A stretch of DNA of 13,530 nucleotides, taken from JAEUIT01 sp034439815. Lineage in GTDB: Bacteria > Planctomycetota > Phycisphaerae > Phycisphaerales > SM1A02. How positions within the stretch are numbered: position 1 is the first letter of the stretch; each line of letters starts with the position of its first letter. The stretch spans positions 1 to 13,530 of the forward strand of contig JAWXBD010000219.1 of NCBI GenBank assembly GCA_034439815.1, read 5' to 3'. Made by a program: the position numbers and the translations under genes. The notes beneath the pieces are model-generated. The model was not told where the DNA came from. It made no database searches and was given only the letters and a program-made list of their open reading frames with translations. This document shows, in pieces, positions 1 through 5,480 of the stretch.

Positions 1-720
1 GTCAAGCATGCCGCAGGAACGGATCCGCGGCGCATCGATGCGATCGTCACGGGACCGATCTCCAAGGAGAGCTGGGCCATGGCGGGCTTTCGATGGCCCG
101 GCCACACCGAACTGCTGGCTGCCCGCACGAAAGCAAAGCGCCACGCCATGATGTTCGTTTCGCCGCGTTTGCGCGTGGCGCTGGCGTCCGCGCACGTCGC
201 GCTGATGGACATCAAGAATGTGCTCACGATCGGCCGTGTGTTTGACGCAATCGATCTTGGCGCGCAGCTCTGTCGGCAGCTCGGCATCGCGAAGCCAAGC
301 GTCGCCGTCTGCGGATTGAATCCGCATGCAGGCGAGAACGGCCTTTTCGGCGATGAGGAGGAACGGATCATCCGACCAGCGATTGACGTGGCAAAGCTTC
401 ACGGCATCAACGCGCTCGGTCCGTTCCCCGGCGACACGATCTTCATCGATGCGGCCGCGGGGAAGCATGATCTGGTCGTGGCGATGTATCACGACCAGGG
501 ACTGATTCCAGTCAAGCTCCTGGGCTGGGACAAAGCAGTCAATGTGACCGTTGGCCTGCCGATCATCCGTACGAGTCCGGACCACGGGACCGCCTATGGC
601 ATCGCGGGAACGAGTGTCGCGAGTGATGGTTCGATGCGAGCCGCCATCGAACTGGCAATTCGCATGGCGACAACGACGGCCATTCAGCCATCCCGCTTGC
701 CGGGCCCGCCGCTTCAGTGA
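1..720 (+). CDS. pdxA: 4-hydroxythreonine-4-phosphate dehydrogenase PdxA, 5'-truncated by window edge
   Basis: PdxA oxidises 4-phosphooxy-L-threonine with NAD(P)+ to 3-amino-2-oxopropyl phosphate in the DXP-dependent pyridoxal 5'-phosphate pathway; it is a cytoplasmic, divalent-metal-dependent dimer. The frame is open from base 1, and 239 residues are visible of about 330 usual for the family, so roughly the first 90-100 residues lie upstream. Family signatures are clear: VTGPISK (visible residues 16-22), GHTE (34-37), GLNPHAGENG (105-114) and MYHDQGL (162-168). By spacing to the E. coli enzyme, H35-T36 match the substrate-binding His-Thr, and H65, H109 and H164 match the three metal ligands; the H109-to-H164 distance of 55 is the same as in E. 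coli. The gene ends TGA at 718-720 with a short Pro-rich tail. The following gene converges on it, so no downstream operon partner is visible. Identification is secure; some PdxA2 paralogues act in other catabolic pathways and cannot be fully excluded. Confidence 0.96.
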   Translation, partial: VKHAAGTDPRRIDAIVTGPISKESWAMAGFRWPGHTELLAARTKAKRHAMMFVSPRLRVALASAHVALMDIKNVLTIGRVFDAIDLGAQLCRQLGIAKPSVAVCGLNPHAGENGLFGDEEERIIRPAIDVAKLHGINALGPFPGDTIFIDAAAGKHDLVVAMYHDQGLIPVKLLGWDKAVNVTVGLPIIRTSPDHGTAYGIAGTSVASDGSMRAAIELAIRMATTTAIQPSRLPGPPLQ

Positions 721-726
721 TGTCGA

Positions 727-822
727 CCGTCGCGCCGTCCCGCCGTCGCGCCATCTCACCATCTCACCATCCCACCGTCCTGCCGTCCTGCCGTGGTGCC
801 GTGGTGCCATCCCACCGTCGTG
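727..822. repeat. Octamer tandem array, 12 degenerate units
   Basis: Twelve contiguous 8-bp units with no insertions start 7 bp after the pdxA stop. The units are CCGTCGCG, CCGTCCCG, CCGTCGCG, CCATCTCA (twice), CCATCCCA, CCGTCCTG (twice), CCGTGGTG (twice), CCATCCCA and CCGTCGTG. The consensus is CCRT followed by four variable bases. Base 3 and base 8 always agree within a unit (both G or both A). Neighbouring identical pairs point to recent unit duplication, as in slipped-strand growth. The array is just outside the coding region, so copy-number change would not alter PdxA. Confidence 0.85.
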
Positions 823-842
823 CGTATGTAGCACCTCCTTCT

Positions 843-869
843 GAACGTCGGCGCACGCCGCCGTCGTTC
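843..869 (+). terminator. Hairpin after pdxA, weak terminator candidate
   Basis: GAACG (843-847) pairs with CGTTC (865-869), and after one T-T mismatch CGGCG (849-853) pairs with CGCCG-type bases at 859-863, leaving a loop of about 5 nt. Only a weak T-rich stretch (TCTGGTTT) follows, so it may act as an RNA-stabilising 3' hairpin instead of an intrinsic terminator. Two further, mutually exclusive stems lie at 878-884/897-903 and 888-893/900-905. It is placed about 120 bp after the pdxA stop. Confidence 0.25.
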
Positions 870-923
870 TGGTTTCGCCGCTCCCGGGACCGCCCCGGAG
901 CGGTCTCGTCGCGCCTTCCCGTC

Positions 924-997
924 GGGCTGTCGTATGCGCTGTCGTATGCGCTGTTCTATCGCGGCGTCCTATCGCTGTCCTATTCGCGCTGTCTCAT
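924..997. repeat. Degenerate 11-14 bp tandem repeat with CTGTCNTAT core
   Basis: Two exact copies of GCGCTGTCGTAT-like units are followed by drifting versions with cores CTGTTCTAT, CGTCCTAT, CTGTCCTAT and CTGTCTCAT, spaced 11-14 bp. Unlike the octamer array upstream, the spacing varies, so it is an older or less faithfully copied repeat. No protein-coding reading is apparent. Function unknown. Confidence 0.6.
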
Positions 998-1251
998 CAG
1001 GCCGTCTCGCACCACCGGCGTGGCCGCGCCACACTTGAGCAGCCTCCCCGTCGCGCCGAACTCCGCCGAAGCGTCAATCGATCCGGCGATGTTCCACCTG
1101 CACCGCGAATCGATGGCGCTCACGGACGGAGTTCGGTGAGGAACCGCGCGACCCCTTTTGCACGGCCCTCGCGACAGGAAGCCGCCCTCTGGGTTGCAAC
1201 ACCGCGTGATTTGATGCTCCGACACATCCTCACGATCGGTGCCATGGTGCT

Positions 1252-1355
1252 CCCGGGCGGCGCGGGGGCCGATGCAGGAAGGGATCTGCGGCGCACCATG
1301 GGTTCAATGCGCCAGCCGTGATCCCTTGCACTGCATGGCCCCCGCGCCGCCCGGG
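1252..1355. repeat. Large imperfect inverted repeat, about 39 bp paired
   Basis: The outer 19 bases (1252-1270, beginning CCCGGGCGGCGC) are perfectly complementary to 1337-1355. Inside, after a one-base bulge at 1271, ATGCAG (1272-1277) pairs with CTGCAT (1331-1336), AAGGGATC (1279-1286) with GATCCCTT (1320-1327), and GGCGCA (1290-1295) with TGCGCC (1308-1313), closing a 12-nt loop. Some similarity continues outward by about 10 bases. There is no T-run after it, so it is not a classical terminator. It could be a structured RNA, a REP/MITE-like element or the scar of an inverted duplication; the sequence does not decide between these. Confidence 0.8.
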
Positions 1356-1385
1356 GCGCCTGTACCGCGCAGCGCGCCGTACATC

Positions 1386-1453
1386 GCGCTCCGCACAGCG
1401 CGCTCCGCACGGCGCGGTCGGAGTCGAAGCGGTGCAAGGCGTCCGCTCCGACC
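1386..1453. repeat. Short direct repeat followed by an inverted repeat
   Basis: GCGCTCCGCAC occurs at 1386-1396 and again at 1400-1410, a 14-bp period, with a more diverged unit just before. It is followed by GGTCGGAG (1416-1423), which is complementary to CTCCGACC (1446-1453) across a 22-nt loop. This is another piece of repeat structure in the converging-gene gap; no function is evident. Confidence 0.5.
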
Positions 1454-1861
1454 CGACCGACCGTCCCCCGACTCCCCCACACGACCTGCGTCAATGCGCA
1501 TCCGGGCCTGCTGCCGGCGCCCGGCTGCGCACTGCTGCGATCATCCCGCTCCAACAATCCCTCGTTCACGATGGACGCAACGATCGGCTCGACAATCCGC
1601 TCGCAGATCCAATGAAGAGAGATCCGAGACGCATCGCCAATGGTGTCGAGACCTCCGCGTTCATTCCGAAGCACGGGTCCCGACATCGACGCAAGGTGTC
1701 CTGACAGGCGTGGCGATGCCGCCGTCGCCAGATTCATGACCCGGGACTGGGCCGCGATCGGCATCCCTGCCGAGCGCGCGATCCTGATCGAACGACGGCA
1801 TCGCAACACCGGGAGTGATCCATTCACTCGTAATCAACCACACGAAGCGGCTCGAGCCCGA

Positions 1862-2515
1862 TCAGGCGGCGCCGGCGCGGCGTCGACGTGTCCCTAGGAC
1901 ACCCGCGAGGCCCAGTAGCGCCACCGCCCCGGGGACTGGCACGGCGCTGCCCTCGATCGTGAGGTTGTCGATCCGGATGTTGCCGGAACCGCTTGTAGCG
2001 CCGTCGAACACGAGCCGCAGTGACGCGAGACCGTTCTCCAGCGCGTTCAGGGCGCTCAGATCCACGGTGATGACTTCCCACGTCGTGGTGGGACCGCTGA
2101 ACGTGGACACGAGCGTCCACGATCCGCCGATCCATGCTTCAACTCGATTGTTGCTGAATCCCGTCGCAGTGCGCCGCGTGGCGAACGACAGGCTGAGATC
2201 GGCCATGCCAGCTGTGGACAGGTCGATCTGCGCGAACGCGCCGTTGTGTGACATGCCGGACAACCCCAGCGAATCGCCTGCGAGCACCGACGCTTGTGCA
2301 TTGAGGTCGGTCCCTCCGAGCGACGTCGCTCCTGTCCCGAACGACGTGAAGTCCAGCGTGCCGTTTCCCATGGACGCAGCCAGTGTCGTACTGCCGTCCG
2401 GATCGAATCCATTGCAGTGCCAATACCCCACGACCGCAGCCCCTGCATCCGTCGCGATTGCAGCTGCAATTGAAGTGACGAGCGCGCAAGACAACACCAT
2501 CGGCATATGCCGCAT
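1862..2515 (-). CDS. Secreted PEP-CTERM-anchored protein (exosortase substrate)
   Basis: A 217-residue exported protein. The start at 2515 was chosen over an in-frame ATG 20 codons upstream because GGAAGGGGG lies 5 nt before it and it leads directly into a signal peptide (Met-Arg-His, hydrophobic stretch, cleavage probably after ATDAGA near residue 26). The middle, about residues 30-185, is Gly/Ser/Thr-rich and beta-like, resembling a LamG or jelly-roll sandwich; I cannot name its ligand. The tail reads VPVPG, a hydrophobic segment ALLGLAGVLG, then a basic cluster TRRRR near the C-terminus. This is the tripartite PEP-CTERM signal in the form common in planctomycetes, normally processed by an exosortase during export to the cell surface. 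No exosortase is in view. The gene follows the six-gene operon on the same strand after 248 bp with hairpins between, so it is probably a separate transcription unit. Sorting class is confident; function unknown. Confidence 0.88.
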   Translation of the reverse strand: MRHMPMVLSCALVTSIAAAIATDAGAAVVGYWHCNGFDPDGSTTLAASMGNGTLDFTSFGTGATSLGGTDLNAQASVLAGDSLGLSGMSHNGAFAQIDLSTAGMADLSLSFATRRTATGFSNNRVEAWIGGSWTLVSTFSGPTTTWEVITVDLSALNALENGLASLRLVFDGATSGSGNIRIDNLTIEGSAVPVPGAVALLGLAGVLGTRRRRAGAA

Positions 2516-2520
2516 TGAAG

Positions 2521-2529
2521 CCCCCTTCC
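2521..2529 (-). promoter_or_regulatory. Shine-Dalgarno site fixing the PEP-CTERM gene start
   Basis: On the minus strand GGAAGGGGG lies 5 nt before the ATG at 2515. The ATG 60 bp further upstream lacks such a site and would add a charged leader in front of the signal peptide. Confidence 0.7.
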
Positions 2530-2566
2530 GAGGAATCTGTTTCGGGATCCTTCTCTCGACCAACCT

Positions 2567-2611
2567 TCGCGACATCGCGAGCGGTCGTGCGTGCGTCCCT
2601 CTCGCACGACC
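2567..2611. promoter_or_regulatory. Cluster of palindromes in the PEP-CTERM gene leader
   Basis: TCGCGA-CA-TCGCGA (2567-2580) is immediately followed by a 9-bp perfect inverted repeat, GGTCGTGCG (2583-2591) and CGCACGACC (2603-2611), with an 11-nt loop. It lies 50-100 bp upstream of the PEP-CTERM start and about 150 bp after the operon's last stop. It could be an operator or a leader RNA hairpin; no known regulator motif is recognised. Confidence 0.4.
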
Positions 2612-2637
2612 ACCGCAATCTACCGCTCGAAAGAACG

Positions 2638-2662
2638 ACTCCTCGAAAGAGGAGTGTTTTTT
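2638..2662 (+). terminator. Intrinsic terminator hairpin, T-run on the + strand
   Basis: ACTCCTC (2638-2644), a GAAA loop, GAGGAGT (2649-2655), then G and six T (2657-2662) is a textbook intrinsic terminator for + strand transcription. Read on the minus strand it has AAAAAA before and CGTTCTTT after, so it may also end the six-gene operon whose stop is at 2764-2766. A GAAA tetraloop makes the + strand hairpin especially stable. No + strand gene precedes it closely, which makes the stronger orientation unexpected. Confidence 0.7.
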
Positions 2663-2763
2663 CCCGCAGATTGTTTTTGTGGATGAGCTGCGGACTGCGT
2701 CATCGAGTGTCCGACGCGCGCTCGTGCGAACGAATCAGTCACCCAGCGTCAGCTCCGCAAACA

Positions 2764-3876
2764 TTACCTCGGCGCGCTTGTGATCATGCTCACCACCGAC
2801 TGCCCCGCCTCGGCCACGGTGCGCACGTACTTCGGATCGATGAGCCACAGCCAGTCGCCGAAGAGGAACTCGAATCGTTCAGAGAGCAGCGTGATGCGTC
2901 CCATGACCGTGAAGGCGAACGCGGCGCCGAAGCTCACCATCAAAAACCACACGCCGAGCCGCGCCGCTCTGCCGACGACACCCTTGTGTTCGAGCGAGAA
3001 GAAGAAGTACGTAAGAACGCTCAGCAGCCCCACGGTGAGGACGATGTTGCCGACGGATCGCCCCCAGTCGAAGGCTCCACGATCGTCGAACTTGATAAGC
3101 GACTCCACCGAGCTCGAGATCTGCGCCAGGAAGTCCGCCTGCACATGCGAGACGAGCTTGATCCCTGCGGTCGTGCCAATGACAAACGCAAGCGGCCACA
3201 CGGCGATCCAGCCGGCCTGCCGCGAGAGGCGCATCAGCAGCATCACGCCAAGTATCACGGGGAAGATCCGTGTCCACGCTCCCTCTTCGTACTCGCCGCT
3301 CGTTCCGGGAAGCGCCCACGCTTTCGTCAGTCCTGGGAAGAGCGGATACAGGAGCGAGGGAACGAGTGTCGACCAAAATGCGTTGACGACCCAATAGGCC
3401 GCCGACACGCCCACGATCACTGACTCGGCGAACTTGTAGACCGGGTTGTCCCGCCACAGAAAGGACAGCACCGCCAGCGAGAAGAGCGCGGCTACCCATA
3501 CGCCGAGCGTGTTGCGGAGGCTCAGCGAAACATCCGCTCCGCCCGAGGGGCCCGTCATGCGAGCCCACGCGTCAACAGGTGTGATGTCAACTTCCTCGAC
3601 CCAAGAAATCGGCGCCTTGTCGGTGCGCTGAACGTTGGGCCGATCAAGCAGTGTGTCGTTGATCGGAAGCCACACGCGTCGTCGATCGTTGGGATCCTGC
3701 GTCCCCGTCTCAAGCACCTCGCCCAGAGCAGGCCCGACATCCGCCTCGACGTAGGTCTTCTCTTGGAAGTGAACATACTTCGCTCCAAACCCGTGCGGGC
3801 GGACCAGCGCGTTCAGTGCCAGTCCCAAACCTCCGACGACGCAGAGCGCGATGGAAACGATCGTTGATCTCTTCAT
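2764..3876 (-). CDS. Seven-helix membrane protein, last gene of the MutL-like operon
   Basis: A 370-residue polytopic membrane protein of a family I cannot name. Helix 1 is at about residues 5-22, followed by a soluble segment of about 100 residues (25-120), then helices near 122-140, 150-170, 203-218, 222-240, 275-292 and 307-325, and a C-terminal amphipathic part. Distinctive patches are NPVYKFAESVIVGVSAAYW (144-162), just after helix 2, and GRITLLSERFEFLFGD (326-341). These look like conserved functional elements, but this is inference. The start is firm: GAGGAG lies 7 nt upstream and the ATG overlaps the previous gene's TGA as ATGA, so translation is coupled. The stop is TAA. With the three other membrane proteins upstream it probably forms one complex. 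No transporter, channel or enzyme motif is recognised. Confidence 0.88.
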   Translation of the reverse strand: MKRSTIVSIALCVVGGLGLALNALVRPHGFGAKYVHFQEKTYVEADVGPALGEVLETGTQDPNDRRRVWLPINDTLLDRPNVQRTDKAPISWVEEVDITPVDAWARMTGPSGGADVSLSLRNTLGVWVAALFSLAVLSFLWRDNPVYKFAESVIVGVSAAYWVVNAFWSTLVPSLLYPLFPGLTKAWALPGTSGEYEEGAWTRIFPVILGVMLLMRLSRQAGWIAVWPLAFVIGTTAGIKLVSHVQADFLAQISSSVESLIKFDDRGAFDWGRSVGNIVLTVGLLSVLTYFFFSLEHKGVVGRAARLGVWFLMVSFGAAFAFTVMGRITLLSERFEFLFGDWLWLIDPKYVRTVAEAGQSVVSMITSAPR

Positions 3877-4763
3877 CGCGCGGCTCCTCGCGCGTGTCCA
3901 CTGCGGCGGCTCGCTTTGCGCTGCATGAAGTACACGACGTTGCCCACGGCGATGAGCGTCACCATGAGCAGATGCGCGGTGAGCTGCGGCCCCATTCGGC
4001 GCTGCCCTTCCTGCAGTTCGGGAAGCGGCTTGCCGTCCGGGCCCGGATACTTCGCGTTCACAATCGTTTCATATTCGGCGGCGCCCTTGATCGCTCCAAG
4101 CATGCCGTCGATCTGGTTCGGAATGTAGGTGTACAGACTCACTGACTGCACACCCGTCGTGCCAGTGACCATCTTGGTTGCTGGGAACGGTGTCACGAAC
4201 AGCTGGACCCACTCCTTCGAGCCAGGGTCTCCGGCGCTGACGGAAACGAGCAGGTCCATCGGCTGCAGATTCTGGATGCCCTTCATCATCGGAATCTGAT
4301 CGAGCGGCGTTCCGTACTTGTCGGTCTTGAACTGTTGGCGGAGATCGGTCACTGCAATCTTGATGACGCCGGCGAGTCCCGCCTGATATCCGAGCTCCAC
4401 GTAGTTCTGACCGTACTCGTAGCCTTCACAGCGCTTCAGCAGGATCCCGTCGATCGTGTCGGAGCAGATCGCCGCGCCGGGTGCCCAGAGCGCCATGAAA
4501 TACAGATTGTGCTTGCGCTGGCCGCAGTGATACATCAGCGCGTTGGCCATCGGCTGAAGCTCACCTGAAGCAGCGGGGTCGTAGTCGAAACTGAAAACGA
4601 CGTTCGATCCCGGCGGCAGCGTTTCGATCGCATCGAACGCCTGCTGGGCAAGTACGCTCGGCTTGTACGAGAGCGGCAGCGGAAAGAGGATCGGAATCGC
4701 GACTGCGAGTCCCATCAGCAGGAAGACCACGCGCCGATCGAGAGTGCTCAGGTACTGAAGCAT
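3873..4763 (-). CDS. Two-helix membrane protein with large extracytoplasmic domain, FDYDP motif
   Basis: A 296-residue protein of unrecognised family. Helix 1 spans about residues 11-30 after a basic N-terminus, and helix 2 about 261-280 before a strongly basic tail (QRKASRRSGHARGAAR). By the positive-inside rule both ends are cytoplasmic and residues 31-260 are outside. That domain contains FSFDYDPAASGELQPMANAL (57-76) followed by HC (79-80), then C100 and C112, and LGYQAGLAGVI (124-134), which read like conserved blocks; the alternation of predicted strands and helices suggests an alpha/beta fold. The start is 11 bp after the preceding stop, with no strong Shine-Dalgarno, and its own stop overlaps the next gene by 4 bp. 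Three cysteines in an external domain could form a disulfide or bind metal, but this is speculative. Confidence 0.86.
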   Translation of the reverse strand: MLQYLSTLDRRVVFLLMGLAVAIPILFPLPLSYKPSVLAQQAFDAIETLPPGSNVVFSFDYDPAASGELQPMANALMYHCGQRKHNLYFMALWAPGAAICSDTIDGILLKRCEGYEYGQNYVELGYQAGLAGVIKIAVTDLRQQFKTDKYGTPLDQIPMMKGIQNLQPMDLLVSVSAGDPGSKEWVQLFVTPFPATKMVTGTTGVQSVSLYTYIPNQIDGMLGAIKGAAEYETIVNAKYPGPDGKPLPELQEGQRRMGPQLTAHLLMVTLIAVGNVVYFMQRKASRRSGHARGAAR

Positions 4764-4774
4764 GATGGATTCGC

Positions 4775-5464
4775 TCAGAGGCGGCCGAGGTATGGACGGT
4801 CAATGCCGAGAAGGATGCGAAGACTTGTGGCAGCAACGCCCACTGCAACACCGATCGTGATGGCGCGAGTCACGCCGGTCGCCACATACGACATCAGGTT
4901 GGCGACGAGCACATCAAGCCGAAGAAACGCGAGGTACTCCGGCAACGGATCTGTGAGTCGCGCCATGGCGGTGTTGCCGATGAGCACGACGAACGCGGTG
5001 CCGAGGAGCAGGATCGCTTCAACGTTCTTCGCACGGAACGCGCGGAACGCTGCGCTCGCGACGTAGAACGCCAGCGATGCAAACATCGTCGCTGTAATGG
5101 GCGAGAAGATGTAGTTGTACATCCAGCCGAACGGCGCCCCTGCGGAATCGAACTTCCCGCTCCACGCGTGCTCGGGGTACTGGCCCGCAGGAAACACGCC
5201 GATTTTGAGCATTCCCGCGATGAACATCGTGAAGAAGGCCACGAGAGTGACAAGCGCAAAGCCCCAGCCGGGCCGTCGGGCGGAAATCGATTCCAGCTGC
5301 ACCTTGATCAAGTTGCCGGCGCCGAGCACGAAGGCGACTGCCGCCAGGATGTTGAACCACAGCACCGCGGTCTCGCCCCACGCTTGCGTGCGCGGAATGA
5401 AGAATGCGATGACGAGCACAAAACCAACGGCCGACGCGATGATGACTGGAACAGTGCGCTTCAA
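4775..5464 (-). CDS. Six-helix membrane protein with TTG start
   Basis: A 229-residue integral membrane protein without a recognised family. Predicted helices are at about residues 5-22, 32-52, 68-90, 116-140, 148-165 and 198-218. Between helices 3 and 4 is a loop with aromatic and Gly residues (FPAGQYPEHAW, 91-101; GWMYNYIFSP, 113-122), which on simple topology lies outside the cell. The start is TTG: there is no in-frame ATG or GTG that preserves helix 1, and a strong AGGAG lies 9 nt upstream, overlapping the previous gene's TGA. It is the fourth gene of the operon, 13 bp after the FN3 gene and 11 bp before the FDYDP gene. It is likely a core membrane subunit of the proposed complex. Confidence 0.85.
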   Translation of the reverse strand: MKRTVPVIIASAVGFVLVIAFFIPRTQAWGETAVLWFNILAAVAFVLGAGNLIKVQLESISARRPGWGFALVTLVAFFTMFIAGMLKIGVFPAGQYPEHAWSGKFDSAGAPFGWMYNYIFSPITATMFASLAFYVASAAFRAFRAKNVEAILLLGTAFVVLIGNTAMARLTDPLPEYLAFLRLDVLVANLMSYVATGVTRAITIGVAVGVAATSLRILLGIDRPYLGRL

Positions 5465-5473
5465 CGGACAATT

Positions 5474-5480
5474 CTCCTCA
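5474..5480 (-). promoter_or_regulatory. Shine-Dalgarno supporting the TTG start at 5464
   Basis: TGAGGAG on the minus strand combines the stop codon of the upstream gene with an AGGAG ribosome site, 9 nt before the TTG. It is the main reason to accept a TTG start for the 229-residue membrane protein. Confidence 0.6.

Larger units (their letters stand above)
721..1861. other. Long non-coding region between converging genes
   Basis: These 1141 bp separate the 3' end of pdxA (+) from the 3' end of the PEP-CTERM gene (-), so no promoter for either gene is needed here. Open frames of up to about 235 codons exist on both strands but are Arg/Ser/Pro-rich, mutually overlapping and without recognisable domains, as expected for GC-rich non-coding DNA. 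The first 620 bp hold the tandem repeats and hairpins listed separately. I see no recognisable feature in about 1460-1861. It could be a decayed gene or element, but I find no transposase remnant. Confidence 0.7.

Noticed and set aside
727..822. Possible CRISPR array
   Set aside because: Units are 8 bp, contiguous and without spacers; no cas gene is present. It is a simple tandem repeat.
1252..1355. Possible tRNA or known riboswitch
   Set aside because: It forms one long stem, not a cloverleaf or a recognised aptamer core.
1120..1827. 235-codon open frame on the minus strand in the converging-gene gap
   Set aside because: Composition is Arg/Ala/Ser-rich without domain or motif, it crosses the large inverted repeat and overlaps equally long + strand frames; best read as chance in GC-rich DNA.
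1815..2783. 322-codon + strand frame over the PEP-CTERM gene
   Set aside because: Antisense shadow of the PEP-CTERM gene, which has a signal peptide, ribosome site and sorting tail.
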